From NCBI GenBank assembly GCA_963585895.1, contig OY757915.1:92900836-92964835 (forward strand): DNA of 64,000 nt, given 5' to 3'. A program made the translations under genes and the position numbers. Source of the stretch: Sepioteuthis lessoniana (lineage: Eukaryota > Mollusca > Cephalopoda > Myopsida > Loliginidae). Shown here one piece after another: positions 9,387 through 19,439 of the stretch; the stretch's first letter is position 1, and each line of letters begins with the position of its first letter. The notes under the pieces are model-generated. The model saw nothing but the letters and a program-made list of their open reading frames with translations. It did not search any database and was not told where the DNA came from.

Positions 9387-9800
9387 ATCATCATGTCGTG
9401 CCGCTTGCACGGATATCCCTGACCCTCTCTTGCCACTTCTCCCTATCATTCATCGCCTCTGGCAGGTCTTCAAGGCTACATCCCGTATCCTCACATAGCT
9501 GCTATATGTATTTTCGAGCTGGTCGGCCTGCTTTTGCTCGGCCATATGTGGAGGTCCATAGGGGTACATCACTTATGAGCTCATTGGGTGCCACTTTCAT
9601 ATGGCCTTGTGCCACATCTAAGCAAAATGCTTAGTAAATTACCACTTATGAGCTCGTCTCTGCTTCTCCAGCAGTGTCCTGCGTGTCTGGTTCGTCTAAC
9701 TTGGATAGTTTTCGTGATGGGAGGCAGGTGACCGTATAGTTGGTGCTTTGTGGGGTGTTGCCGCCTGGACTTGTTCAATATTACTCGCAACATTCTTAAA
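9387..9800 (-). mobile_element. LINE 3' end (YADD family), reverse, with nested short insertion
   Basis: Minus-strand reading gives MLRVILNKSRRQHPTK, QLYGHLPPITKTIQVRRT and CWRSRDELIS, then after an interruption RAKAGRP-like, SCEDTGC-like and LPEAMNDREKW-like blocks. It ends with TGATGATGATATATA at 9387. The plus strand shows the reversed tail. An insertion of about 70 bp at 9583-9652 splits the coding part. Confidence 0.8.
9583..9652. repeat. 70-bp insertion with 13-bp target duplication
   Basis: CACTTATGAGCTC occurs at 9570-9582 and again at 9653-9665. Other copies of this LINE have the site once. The inserted DNA includes CTAAGCAAAATGCTTAG, a small palindrome. It is probably a 5'-truncated retroposed fragment; its family is unknown. 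Confidence 0.75.
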
Positions 9801-9904
9801 AAAAAAAAACAATATTCGGTCACATTATGATAATAAATTTATTTCTATCCTGTTAAGAGCATTGATATGAAACAAAGACTCCAAAATAATTTGAGGCAGC
9901 ACCT

Positions 9905-9930
9905 TTATATATATATATATATATATATTG
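9905..9930. repeat. AT microsatellite
   Basis: Short AT run immediately before the R1 head. Confidence 0.8.
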
Positions 9931-9941
9931 GTCGGAGGCCT

Positions 9942-11165
9942 AGTCGGCTGGGGCTGCTCAGTACACTTACTGCAGCTCTGTAGGGGGGTACGACACCCAC
10001 CCCACAACGAGTGTCTTGGATATGTCATTAAACAAGCTGATGGTGACGCTCCAGTAATACTGGAGATTTGGGAAATGTGAAGTACCTCTTCATTGCCATC
10101 GCTCCCATGTTCACTCTGGCTCATAGTGGTAGCACCTGATAGGGTCATATAGAACTAAACTGGGTACGTATGCTAAACTGAATTACTTGAAATAGAACTC
10201 TTTGACATTTAAACTGCTTACTTTGTCATATTTTGACCTTCGACCCGGCCAAAAATTCCATTCAAAGGTGATGCACCGGAAGGAGGTGACACATTCTAAT
10301 TGCAGTTATGAGAGGAAATCGCGTAGGCGGAAATTGGCTGATAAAATGGGACGAGCTAAAAAAATTCCCATGGTATACTCATAGACTGATGCACCGGAAG
10401 GGAGTGACCTGTGAACTGCATGACAGTTATTTCCGCTGGATGACGATCAATCATGCGATTTCAAAGATCGAGTGGGCGATCGAGTGGGCGTTGACTTATT
10501 ATATAGCTCAGTCAAGACAGAAGTCAAGACAGTTCGAGTTGCAGTAACAGTTGGAGACGGAATTATAGACGAGATGTGGTAGAGAAAGCCACACCCGGCT
10601 GAGGGGGCCCTCGGGAACCCCGATGGAGTTTGGGGACCAGAGAAGTTGCTGATAAGATGCAGTAAAGAAAGCCATCACCCAGCAGAGTGAGCCCCAGGGC
10701 CTCCGGTTGAGCATCTGGAGAACAAGAAAGAAACAACGCTGATGGCCATAAGAGTAGGGGTCACAATATTACAGTTTATGTTCGGTCTCCAGCTCCCTCT
10801 CACACGCAAACCTTGAGTAACCCTTTTCGAACCCTTGCAATAAAGTGAGAGGTAAATATTCTATTAAAGAAGTCTTCCAGCGTGCGTCTTTATCATTGTG
10901 TCGTTATGATGCTGTAGAGGACACTATAACAACTTATGCTGAACTGAATTGTTTTAAATAGAACTGTTTTTACATTTGACTGTGTGTTAACAAAAAATTG
11001 CACTCATGCCAAAAACTAAATTGTTTGAAATTGAACTGTATTTGACATTTACACTTTACATATGCTAAACTGAATTGTTTGAAATAAAACTTTTTATATG
11101 TATAAAATGCATTTAGCATTAAATAGCCTACAATGGTTGATATGCTTTAAAACTAAACCAAATCA
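9942..11165 (+). repeat. R1 composite repeat, forward, split by a solo LTR
   Basis: The head starts GCCTAGTCGGCTGGGGCTG at 9948 and runs through GAGTGTCTTGGATATGTCA and CAGTAATACTGGAGA to about 10150. The tail begins and is cut at 10223 by the solo LTR, resuming at 10932 (ACTTATGCTGAACTG). The 3' module is at 11105-11160. Confidence 0.85.
10224..10931 (+). mobile_element. Solo LTR, family 1, with 4-bp target duplication
   Basis: 708 bp starting TGTCATATTTTGACC and ending ACACTATAACA, flanked by ACTT at 10220-10223 and 10932-10935. Removing it rejoins the R1 tail as AAACTGCTTACTTATGC. It contains two GATGCACCGGAAGG motifs (about 10269 and 10390), a GC-rich R-like region, and CAATAAAGTGAGAG, a probable polyadenylation signal, at about 10838. 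TG...CA ends and a 4-bp duplication fit a Gypsy-type LTR. No internal region remains. A related copy is at 30888-31608. Confidence 0.85.
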
Positions 11166-11169
11166 AACT

Positions 11170-12075
11170 AATATATTAGTTGGTCAGATGGTTAGTTAGT
11201 TGGTTGGTTGTGACTTACGCTATATCAATCCATAGAGATAATTCTGTGCCAACCCCTCTTCAAAAATATACATTAAATATATATGATTTGTAAGCGAAGA
11301 GTTTGCATGAAATAATTTTTACAAAAGCCAAATCTCATTTGTTTGCACACAATTAAATGGTTTCAAATAGCGCGGTTAAATAGATTGGATGATGCTTTTG
11401 AAAAGCCGCGTAAATTATGTGACTGCCAAACGGGATGTATACTTGCGTAAACAAAACACAGCAGAAATGCCACATGATTTGTGTGAATAGTGATCCCGCA
11501 GATTGCGTGGGCGTCCGGGAAATTATATGGTCACTGAAGATTTTCGACCCCGGGGAAGCGAACAAAGGGCTGGCTGAAGAGTCACTGGGCGTCACACCGA
11601 TCTGAGCGCTGACCTTGTGCCAGATAACCTGAGATGAGAGGCAAAGATAGGTGTCAAGTGTCCGAGCTTCGCTAGAGTCGAAAGCGGGTGTGATCCCAGA
11701 AGAAAGAAGAAAGGGTACCTTGCGAATGCCCTGTAGTTAAAAAAACATCATCTCAGCTTTTATAGCTGAGATGATCACATGTTTTAAGTTGGCCCTGTAC
11801 CAGTCTAGCGAAAGAAGAAAGGAGAGGAAGCCGATATGATTAAATGTTTTGAATTAGCTCTGTACCAGTCTCGTGGAAGCAGAACGAAGAAGAAAGAGTT
11901 CACTGAGAATTCTGTATCTCCCACTGTGTGTATATCTTAGCTGTTCCCGATTCTCTTCATGCAATTGTTTTGATAAAGAACATAATAAAAAGAAAAGAAG
12001 AGAAGCAGATCATATTTATTATATAAGTGCTGGTGTCTCTTCCTAAGTGGTATACAACATTGTTGTCAGACACTG
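11170..12075. other. Unclassified insertion with perfect hairpin
   Basis: From 11220 to 11372 there is a reverse R1 tail. From about 11373 to 12075 there is unrelated, more GC-rich DNA resembling an LTR in composition. It has a perfect 12-bp-stem hairpin ATCATCTCAGCT / AGCTGAGATGAT at about 11748-11776 and an imperfect internal duplication (CTGTACCAGTCTAGCG at about 11796, CTGTACCAGTCTCGTG at about 11861). It ends near GGTATACAACA. I could not find a matching start with a target duplication, so LTR status is not shown. Confidence 0.4.
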
Positions 12076-12077
12076 TT

Positions 12078-12352
12078 AGTTCTATTTGTTGTTGTTCAAT
12101 GGTTTCCTGTAGAGCAAATGATTAAACAGTTCTATTTGATCGATAGTTGGGCCACTAACAGATATTACTAATCCAAGTCTGAGTTGATCTGGGAGTAATG
12201 ACAATGAATAGGGTATCCAACATTCTCCAGAGTTCCAAAAATAGAGTCTCACCATGATATGGTTTTGTGTCATATCCAGAAAACTCGTTGGGGGAAGTCT
12301 AGCTCCGCTGCAGAGATGCAGCCGTATTCTACAACCCCAGCCAACTGGACTG
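12078..12352 (-). repeat. R1 composite repeat, reverse, decayed
   Basis: Tail units are followed by a head reading in reverse with CTGGGAGTAATGACAATGAA, GTGTCATATCCAGAAAACTC, CTGCAGAGATGCAGCCG, and TACAACCCCAGCCAACTGG at the end. Its 3' side is interrupted by the unclassified insertion to the left. Confidence 0.75.
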
Positions 12353-12495
12353 TACATGCAATTTTTGTATGCATGTATGTACAGAGGTATAAACAAAACG
12401 AATGTAAAAATGAAATTAAAACAGGCATGAGAATTAATTTTTATTTATTGCGGACTTTTTTCCTCATCTTGGTAGTTTTTGTGTTGCTTCTTCTT

Positions 12496-12540
12496 TCACT
12501 ACGTTTCGGCCAAATTTCACCTCTGGCCTTCTTCAGGTGA
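12496..12540 (-). ncRNA. Hammerhead ribozyme-like motif, left arm
   Basis: Mirror copy of the motif at 12658-12702, read on the minus strand: stem I TCAC/GTGA, core CTGAAGA, stem II GGCC/GGCC, core GAA, then ACGT and A at the cleavage position. All conserved core bases are present. Confidence 0.7.
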
Positions 12541-12657
12541 TTTACCGCGACCTCGGATAGGAATGCTGAGTGGTGCGATAGACAACAACAATGGAAGGCA
12601 GTAATTACTGGGGATACGGTTACAAGACTCAGCATTCCTATCCGAGGTCGCAGTAAA

Positions 12658-12702
12658 TCACCTGAAGAAGGCCAGAGGTGAAATTTGGCCGAAACGTAGT
12701 GA
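12658..12702 (+). ncRNA. Hammerhead ribozyme-like motif, right arm
   Basis: Stem I strand TCAC (12658-12661), core CTGAAGA (12662-12668), stem II GGCC (12670-12673) and GGCC (12687-12690), core GAA (12691-12693), minimal self-complementary stem III ACGT (12694-12697), cleavage-position A (12698), and stem I return GTGA (12699-12702). Such tiny stem III hammerheads are known from Penelope-like elements, where they are thought to act as dimers. Activity is not shown. Confidence 0.72.
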
Positions 12703-12827
12703 AAGAAGAAACAACACAAAAACTACCAAGATGAGGAAAAAAGTCCGCAAAAAATAAAAATTAATTCTCAGATTAAGAAGCCTCACCTCAAAATGATTCC
12801 AAGTAAAGACAAGTATAAAACAGGCAT

Positions 12828-12935
12828 ATCTATCTATCTATCTATCTATCGATAGATCTACGTTAGAATGGCATACACTCCATATCAACGACGCTTGTTG
12901 ACGGTCAATTTCTCGCTAATGCAGTCATCTTATTC
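12828..12935. repeat. TATC array and adjoining short repeat fragment
   Basis: A TATC run (12828-12856) is followed by a fragment whose minus strand contains GCGAGAAATTGACCG and GCGTCGTTGA. Similar pieces lie at 29040-29110 and 32085-32150, each next to a microsatellite. Confidence 0.6.
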
Positions 12936-13227
12936 TGCAAGTAACTAAACGCTGCTGACCCCATGTCAACGCTATACTAACTTAGATATATATGCTCTGA
13001 TATTGAACACTCATTATTTATAAGTAAAGTCAACTATATACATAAATGAAAGAGAAGGATTTAGTGTTTAGCTTTTTATTGAGCTTTTTGTTGTTAAACA
13101 ATATGTCGCATGTGTCGTTGTAGGCTGTTAAAGATTGTTCAACATTGTGTTAAAGTAGTCTGAGTATGGGTATTCTCAACTATTTTCAATGGGAAATGTA
13201 TAGGAGAACCTGTTGCCTAAATGCACT

Positions 13228-13272
13228 CACACACACAATAAACACACACACATACACACACAATACACACAC

Positions 13273-13340
<68 letters not shown>

Positions 13341-13370
13341 ATATATATATATATAGAGAGAGAGAGGGGG
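13228..13370. repeat. CA, AT, GT, AT, GA microsatellite cluster
   Basis: CA run, AT run, GT run, second AT run, then GA. The CA and GT parts are inverted about the AT centre, so the tract can fold. The surrounding 12936-13227 has no recognisable feature. Confidence 0.9.
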
Positions 13371-13522
13371 AGAAGCAGGCTAAACTTAGGTTTATTCTGT
13401 GCAAGTAGTTCTATAAGCTGATATTGTGCACCATCATTGTGGGATCTAGTATTAGGGACATGAGGGACATGCAGTCTTGTCCAAAATTCACTGTATTCCA
13501 TTTGCAGTACAGGTAACCGTAA

Positions 13523-13523
13523 T

Positions 13524-13597
<74 letters not shown>
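13523..13597. repeat. CT and AT microsatellite at an S3 tail
   Basis: CT run then AT run ending exactly where the reverse S3 copy starts (AATCAACCCCTCC). Confidence 0.9.
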
Positions 13598-13599
<2 letters not shown>

Positions 13600-13862
13600 C
13601 AACCCCTCCGATGTGACAAAAGGTCAATTTGTTAAGCACAGATTAACAGGTGTGAATTCTGAGTCTTCCTTCTCCTTGATCAGCTGCTATACCAAATTAA
13701 AGAGCCCAGTCTGACCGACTATTCACCCAAAGAGAATATAGTTGGATTCATATTTTTTTTCCCAAGAGTATTAGCGTTATGTGAAAGGCAACCGCGTTTA
13801 AAATCGAATCGCCCATTCCATTTTCTATGACGATAACCATTACACCACAGGTGCTTGTGCGA
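13598..13862 (-). repeat. S3 tRNA-like SINE, reverse
   Basis: Full-length order as at 4866: ACCCCTCC end, AAAAGGTCAATTTG, CTCCTTGATCAGCTG, AGTCTGACCGACTATT, TTCCCAAGAGTATTAGCG, then a tRNA-like start CCTGTGGTGTAATGGTTATC on the minus strand. Confidence 0.78.
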
Positions 13863-14164
13863 GTACAAGATGTTTTCTCAAACGTCTTATTTGATACACC
13901 TTCCAAGTTAGCAAATTTAATTTCTATACACCGCCAAATAGATTAATTGAATATTAACAAATCATAACTAAATTACCAGAGTTTACCAGATTAACATAAC
14001 TTAATTACCAGATTTTAATACAATTTACATATAAATAGTTTATGTAAACGATAAATGCTAACTTACAGATGATTCTTGAAATATCTTTAATGGGGAGGAT
14101 GGGTTAAATGAGCACTGATGAAATAATGAATATTAGATTGCAGGTCTGAGTCGCAAATCAATAC
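13863..14164. other. No feature recognised
   Basis: AT-rich sequence with no coding frame, tandem array or repeat family I can name. Confidence 0.5.
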
Positions 14165-14345
14165 GTTCTACGAGCATTAACTGAAAAGTTCAGAGGCTAA
14201 CCAATGAGACCAAATAAGGTTTATTTTTCAAAATAGTCTCTCTGTGGTCCATACACTTCTTCAATCGGTATTTCAGTGCTTTGATTCTATATAACGTCAT
14301 CCTATGAACTTTTCTATGAAATTTTCACACAGCTTCTTATATTCC
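14165..14345 (-). mobile_element. Possible mariner transposase C-terminal remnant
   Basis: On the minus strand, near 14275-14225, one frame reads GPQRDYFEK and stops, the usual ending style of mariner transposases, preceded after a shift by RLKKCMDH. Nothing else of the gene is recognisable. It may be the tail of an element whose remainder is lost. Confidence 0.4.
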
Positions 14346-14643
14346 ACGGGCTTCTCTGTTTGCTTAGAAAAAAATGCACATGGCTAAATCCAGATTTTAG
14401 CACATACGAAGAAAAGCTAGTTCAACTGTCATACAAATCTTTAGTTATTTTGCTAGTTTTTTCGTTACACAATGATGCCCAATTTTTTTACATGTGTACA
14501 TTATTCGTTTCTAGATCGCAAAATATGTTAATAAATCCTTCTTTGAAAAAGGTGTCAAAAATTACACAAATCCCGACTTTCCATTTCAATATCGTTCGTT
14601 CATTTAAATGTTCTGTATATGTTCAACGGTTCGTATGTAAATG

Positions 14644-14884
14644 GGTCCCTTTCTTTAATGGCATATCAACCTTTGCAGGTTATTTAATGCCAAAGCTGAT
14701 CTCCAAGAATAACAGTAGTGGTACAATTTAACCCATAGCTGGGAGGATAAAGGGGGTTCATACCTTTCCCAAGGGGATTTGTCTGAAAGTGAACATAATT
14801 GCACGACTGAAATTCGAACCCGTTTACTACGATTCCGCAGTCCATCGCTTTAACCATTACACCATGAGGTCGCCCCCCGCCTTT
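14644..14884 (-). repeat. S1 tRNA-like SINE, reverse, with 11-bp target duplication
   Basis: Same plan as the 6791 copy. 3' module TGGCATATCAACCTTTGC at 14660, AACCCATAGCTGGGAGG, CCTTTCCCAAGGGGATT, and a tRNA-like start ending CATTACACCATGAGG. Target duplication GTATGTAAATG lies at 14633-14643 and 14885-14895. Confidence 0.88.
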
Positions 14885-15095
14885 GTATGTAAATGATACA
14901 TCATTAGTGATTATCACACCTTATCAGGTATTCTGTTCGGTGTACAATATCTGAAACCTAGATTAGATTTGTTCTTTTATAAAGGCATGTAAAACTCTAA
15001 ACTGGTGTTATTGAGGTCTTCTTCTTGGATTAGCCATCTTGTTTTTCTTCGTTCCCCAAACTTGTTCCATGTTCTTTATTAACCGCTGGGATTAA

Positions 15096-15638
15096 TGTAA
15101 TATAATTGCTGAGGGATTTCGTTTTATATATCTTTTCGTTTTATATATCTTGCCTTTCGGTTCAGTTAGGCAGAGAATCTTTCGCTTAGCGCATGGGTTA
15201 GTTAGGTGCAACATTAACGCAGGTGTTCACGCGCGTGCAGGGAGGATGCGTCATTCACAGATGTCAAAATAAAATTTCCAGATAGGAAATGGGACTAAGG
15301 AGGTGAATGACGTTATTCCCGGAAGCGTGGGCTGAGGATTTGGGGATTCGAGAAAAAACAGTTAGTTGAGTTCCTGCCTCTGAACGAGAGAGTCGAGATT
15401 CAGAGCTGGGCGAGGCCAGACGAATTTGTGCGCTACGCGCGTTGGTTGGAGTTGAGAGCTGACGATGTGAAAGCAGTTAGCATAGAAAGATTGTGTCTCT
15501 CTCTCTCTCCTCATGTCGAAAAACCTTTAAACTCAAAAAGGTGAATAAAAGTTTCGTACCTGAACCAATTTTGTGAATGTCGTGTATTTCGGATTCCCTA
15601 TGTCTATTTCACACATCCGTATATCTGGCTATGCAACA
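15096..15638 (+). mobile_element. Solo LTR, family 2, with 4-bp target duplication
   Basis: 543 bp starting TGTAATATAATTGCTGAGG and ending GGCTATGCAACA, flanked by TTAA at 15092-15095 and 15639-15642. It contains GAGGATTTGGGGATT, AGTTAGTTGAGTTCCTGCC, and a GTGAATAAAAGTTTCGTAC signal near 15540, probably the polyadenylation site. Related to 16777-17323. No internal coding region remains. Confidence 0.85.
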
Positions 15639-15792
15639 TTAATGATACACACGAAGTCTTTTTTTTTTGTTTGCAAATAATTTTACTCATTTTATATACT
15701 TTACTCGTCCTGTACGTGGGTCAGGAGGGTTTGGACCACATAGACCATACATGGAAAATATCTTATCTCTTCGACTAATGTCTGTTGTGTAA

Positions 15793-15925
15793 TACACTTG
15801 GGAAAGGTATGTACCCCCTTATCTTCCCAGCTCTGGGTTAAATAGTATCACTACTGTTCTTCTAGGAGAATGGCTTTAGCATTAAATAACGTACAAAGGT
15901 TTATATGCCATTAACCAAACCAAAC
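15793..15925 (+). repeat. S1 SINE, 5'-truncated, forward
   Basis: Starts within the central domain (TTGGGAAAGGTATGTACC) and runs through GGGTTAAATAGTATCAC, CTTCTAGGAGAATGGC and the 3' module ending at about 15920. The tRNA-like 5' part is missing. Confidence 0.75.
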
Positions 15926-15935
15926 CCTAATGTGT

Positions 15936-16740
15936 AATATACTGGGACTGTAGAATACACCAACTCCATCTCTTCAGAGAGGTAAGACCCTCCTCCCCCA
16001 CTCAACGCGTGTCCTGGATATGGCACTAAACAATCTGGTCCCGAGGTTCCAGTAATGCTGGAATTTTGGGGAATGCAGAGTACTCCTTTATTGCAATCGC
16101 TCCCAGGTTCACACTGACCCGGAGTGATAGCACCTGATAGGGTCCTACCAATGGGTCAAATAGAACTAAACTACGTACCTATGCTAAACAGAATTGTTTG
16201 AAATGGAACTGTTTTTGACATTGAACTGTACTTAGGTTAAACTGAATTATTTGAAATTGAACTGTTTTGACATTTAACTGTGTGTAAACAAAATATATAC
16301 TTATACTAAACTGAATTGTTTGAAATAAAACTGTTTGGCAAGACTGAATAGCTTGAAATATGTTTTTAATAATTAAACTGTGTACTTATAGTGAACTGAA
16401 TTGTTTGAAATAGAACTGTTCATTTGTATAAAAATGGATTTGGTATTAAATAACCTACAAAGGTTGATATTCTATGAAAACCAAACAACCAACCTACCTA
16501 TGGGTTAAATAGAACTAAACTGTGTAATCGTGCTAAACTGAAGTGTTTGAATTAGAACTGTTTGACTAACGGAATAACTTGACATAGAAATGTTTTGACA
16601 ATTAAACTGTTTACTTACATTTAAACTGTGAGCTTATGCTAAAACGAATTGTTTGAAATAGAACTGTTTATTTGTATAAATATGGGTTTGGCATTAAATA
16701 ACCTACAAATGTTGATATGCCATAAAACCCAAACAACTAA
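15936..16740 (+). repeat. R1 composite repeat, forward, with a second tail
   Basis: The head begins ACTGGGACTGTAGAATACAC. The first tail ends with the 3' module at 16435-16490. A second block restarts at 16500 with GGGTTAAATAGAACTAAACT and ends with another 3' module at 16685-16735. The second block lacks a head, so it is a tail-only copy or a tail duplication. Confidence 0.8.
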
Positions 16741-16776
16741 ACATAAAGTGTAATGCTGGTTAAATACACCCCTGTG

Positions 16777-17323
16777 TGTAATATAATGGCCGAGGGATTT
16801 CGTTTTATGCCTTTGGATTTAGTTAGGCTGAGACCTTTCGGCTCAGCACATGGGTTAGGAGGTGCAAACTTGAGTGCTGGTGTTAACGCGTTCGTAGGGA
16901 GGATGTGTCGTTCATAGATGTCAAAATAAAAATCCGATAGGAAGGTTGACCAGTGGTTATGAATGACGTCATGCACCAGAAGTTCACGCGCGGAGGATTT
17001 GGGGGATTTTGAAAAAGTCAGTTAGTTGAGTTGAGTCCTGCCTCGGAAGAAGACGGTTGACTTTCGCTTGCCCGCGGAGGCCTTGGGCAGGTGTCGCACA
17101 ATATGGTGGGGAGGTCAGATGAAAAAGCCAGAATAGAAAGAATGTGTATCTTTCTCCTTATGTCGAAGAACCTTTAAACTCAAACGTAATAAAAAGTTTC
17201 GTACCTGAACTAAGAAGTCATGAGGGTTTTTCGTGTTTCGAGATTCCTATGTTCTATGTATATATATATATATATGAACATTATATGTCCATTTCGCATA
17301 TCCGTATGTATGGGTATGGTACA
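16777..17323 (+). mobile_element. Solo LTR, family 2, second copy
   Basis: 547 bp from TGTAATATAATGGCCGAGGG to GGGTATGGTACA. It is flanked by TGTG (16773-16776) and CGTG (17324-17327), a 4-bp target duplication with one transition. It shares GAGGATTTGGGGG, AGTCAGTTAGTTGAGTTG, AACCTTTAAACTCAAA and AAAAGTTTCGTACCTGAAC with the 15096 copy. An AT run has grown inside it at about 17256. Confidence 0.82.
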
Positions 17324-17710
17324 CGTGGATTCCCTCTGTTTTTAGTTACAGTGCAAATATTTCATTCATCTCTTTTATATGGTTGATTTTTAGAAACCTT
17401 TCTGTACAGTCATTCTAATTTATTGTAGTTTTTGTTTTTTTACTACAAGTCTCTATTCGCATATTAATTAAAATGGATATATATAGACGTAAAACGGAAT
17501 TAATTTCTGTGACCGTTTGGAAACGTAAATGTGTTCTAAAACATATTTAATATAGACGGTGCAATGTATAAATTGTTACCATTTTAAATTATCAATTTCA
17601 TGCATACGATTTATTTGTGTCAGTTTTTATTTACGGTGCAGCAAGGTGTCAATTGGGCATTGTCTGTGAGAAAAGCAGCACTAAGGCGTAATACACTCTT
17701 CCAGAAATTT
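17324..17710. other. No feature recognised
   Basis: AT-rich single-copy-looking sequence. No coding frame or repeat family identified. Confidence 0.45.
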
Positions 17711-18150
17711 GTAATTGCCCACTGACTGCATCTCTGCAGAGGGGCAAGACAAACTCAACGAGAGTCCTAGATATGACACTTAACAATCTGTCAGTGAGGT
17801 TCCAGAAATGCTGGAGCTTTGGGAAATGCAGAGTACCCCTTCATGGCCATCGTTCCTATGTCCACTCTGGCCCGGAGTGGTAGCACCAGATAAGTTCGTA
17901 TCTATGGATCAAATAGCACTAAACTGCGTAATTATGCTAAGCTGAATTGATTGAAATGAACTGTTTTTGTACGCTAAGCTGAATTGTTTGTTATAGAACT
18001 GTTTGAATAAACTGAATTGCTTGAAAAAAAGAAATTTTTTGACGATTAAACCTGGGACGAAACTGAATTGTTTGAAATAGAACTGTTTATTGTATAAAAA
18101 GAGATTTGGCATTAAATAACCTACAAAGGTTGATGAGCCATAAACTCAAA
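17711..18150 (+). repeat. R1 composite repeat, forward
   Basis: The head begins late (CCCACTGACTGCATCTCTGC), with GGTTCCAGAAATGCTGGAG and GGCCCGGAGTGGTAGCACC. Tail units follow from 17925, and the 3' module is at 18105-18145. Confidence 0.82.
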
Positions 18151-18194
18151 CAAACAAACAAACAGAAATTTGGAAACGGTACGCTGTACCACTT

Positions 18195-18395
18195 GGCCAA
18201 CATCAAGTGCTTGGATGAACTAGCGCTGACCTGGATCGAAAGGGTAGCTGCTAGAACACTCTACATCTTGCAACAGGATTTGGCTCCTTACCACGTTGAT
18301 TGTGTGAAAATTTCTGCGACCACATCATCCCTAAAATATGATCACCTAATTCCTCAGATTACAATCCTCTTGATTATTATGTCAAGGGCGCCAAT

Positions 18396-18396
<1 letters not shown>
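18195..18396 (+). mobile_element. Tc1/mariner-type transposase fragment
   Basis: One frame reads LDELALTWIERVAARTLYI followed by LQQDLAPYHVD, the second catalytic aspartate block. A shifted frame then reads FCDHIIPKI, a stop, SPNSSDYNPLDYYVKGA, the third aspartate block. The N-terminal domain and the first aspartate are absent. The right end is replaced by a GAAA microsatellite. It belongs to a different mariner lineage from the 27 and 48 kb copies. Confidence 0.75.
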
Positions 18397-18434
<38 letters not shown>

Positions 18435-18703
18435 GACCTTTTTGTTGTTATGTTTAAAAAAAGAAAAAAATAAAGTGAAAAAGAAAGAACGAAATAAAAG
18501 AAAGGAAAGAAGAAAGAAGGAAAGCAAGAACGAAAGGGGAGATCTCTGGCGTTTTTTATAGTAATCTTTAAAGAAAGTGAAAAAGAAAAAAGAAAAGAAC
18601 GAATCATGTGATTTGTGGCTTGCCACGTCGAAAGAGAAAAGAATAGAAAGCAGACAATTTGTCAAATCAGCAGTCATAACAGCTGGCTGACTTGAGAACA
18701 AAG

Positions 18704-18734
<31 letters not shown>

Positions 18735-18905
18735 AGGATTAGATCTCTGAAATTTTTGTTGTTTTTATTAGAGAAAGAAAAAATTAAGGTGAAAAAGAAA
18801 GAAAAAAAAATAGCTAATGTAATTAGGAGATATTATAACATTATAAATTAAGTTACATCAAGTTTGATTAAGCAGAATAAAATTAACAAAAATTAGATCT
18901 TTTTC
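18397..18905. repeat. GAAA microsatellites and purine-rich DNA
   Basis: GAAA runs at 18397-18440 and 18705-18740 with purine-rich linkers. The long frames here (lysine/arginine plus-strand, serine/phenylalanine minus-strand) are repeat translations. The stretch from 18905 to 19430 is AT-rich with no recognised feature, except CTTACGTTTCGACAGACA at about 19421, which looks like the truncated end of a hammerhead-bearing repeat. Confidence 0.8.
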
Positions 18906-19439
18906 TTTTAGCTCTGCTTGAAAATGAAAGATATATATTATTATATTGCTACAATGTAGAACAGTCAGCAAGAGTATCTCTACGTGAAATTTAAATCTAT
19001 GTTACTTGTTAAGTCAGCTAGAAATTATCTGCTTCAAATATTTCAAACTAAGCATAAAACATTTGATTTTTCAGATAATTCTAAATTTGATACATAAAAG
19101 CTGTGTTTTTGTTTTATTACAATAACATGCAAGATACTTTTCATTTATTGAATTTATTCTTTTTAGATTCTGAAATCTTTTTTTAATTTGGATTATAAAA
19201 TGATGTATCATACAAGATTCAACCGTCATTATTGATTGATGATTTCTTGTAAGATTATAAATAGTCAAACTGAAGATGATATTAGGTCTGATACTATTTC
19301 TGTATGCAACAAAATAGAAAATCATAGCACTGGGTTTTCGAAAGAAATAAAGAATATACCTCTAAGACTTAATTCAAGCATCTGAAACTGACTTTCATTG
19401 CTTAAATAGTTTAAGCAGCTCTTACGTTTCGACAGACAA

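Larger units (their letters stand above)
12428..12770. mobile_element. Fold-back element with 144-bp arms, each carrying a hammerhead motif
   Basis: Arms 12428-12571 and 12627-12770 are near-perfect inverted repeats around a 55-bp spacer. Each arm includes a complete hammerhead-ribozyme-like core. The motif order matches the one found downstream of the Penelope element at 23.4 kb, so this may be a Penelope-derived terminal-repeat pair without coding region. Arm identity is very high, so it is young or recently converted. Confidence 0.8.

Noticed and set aside
12082..12396. R1-derived frames of 60-107 residues on both strands at several sites
   Set aside because: Similar peptides recur wherever the R1 head occurs, without conserved frame between copies; they reflect the repeat, not a gene.
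14360..14731. 123-residue plus-strand frame as a gene
   Set aside because: AT-rich, no domain, runs into an S1 SINE at its 3' end, and no codon pattern unlike its surroundings.
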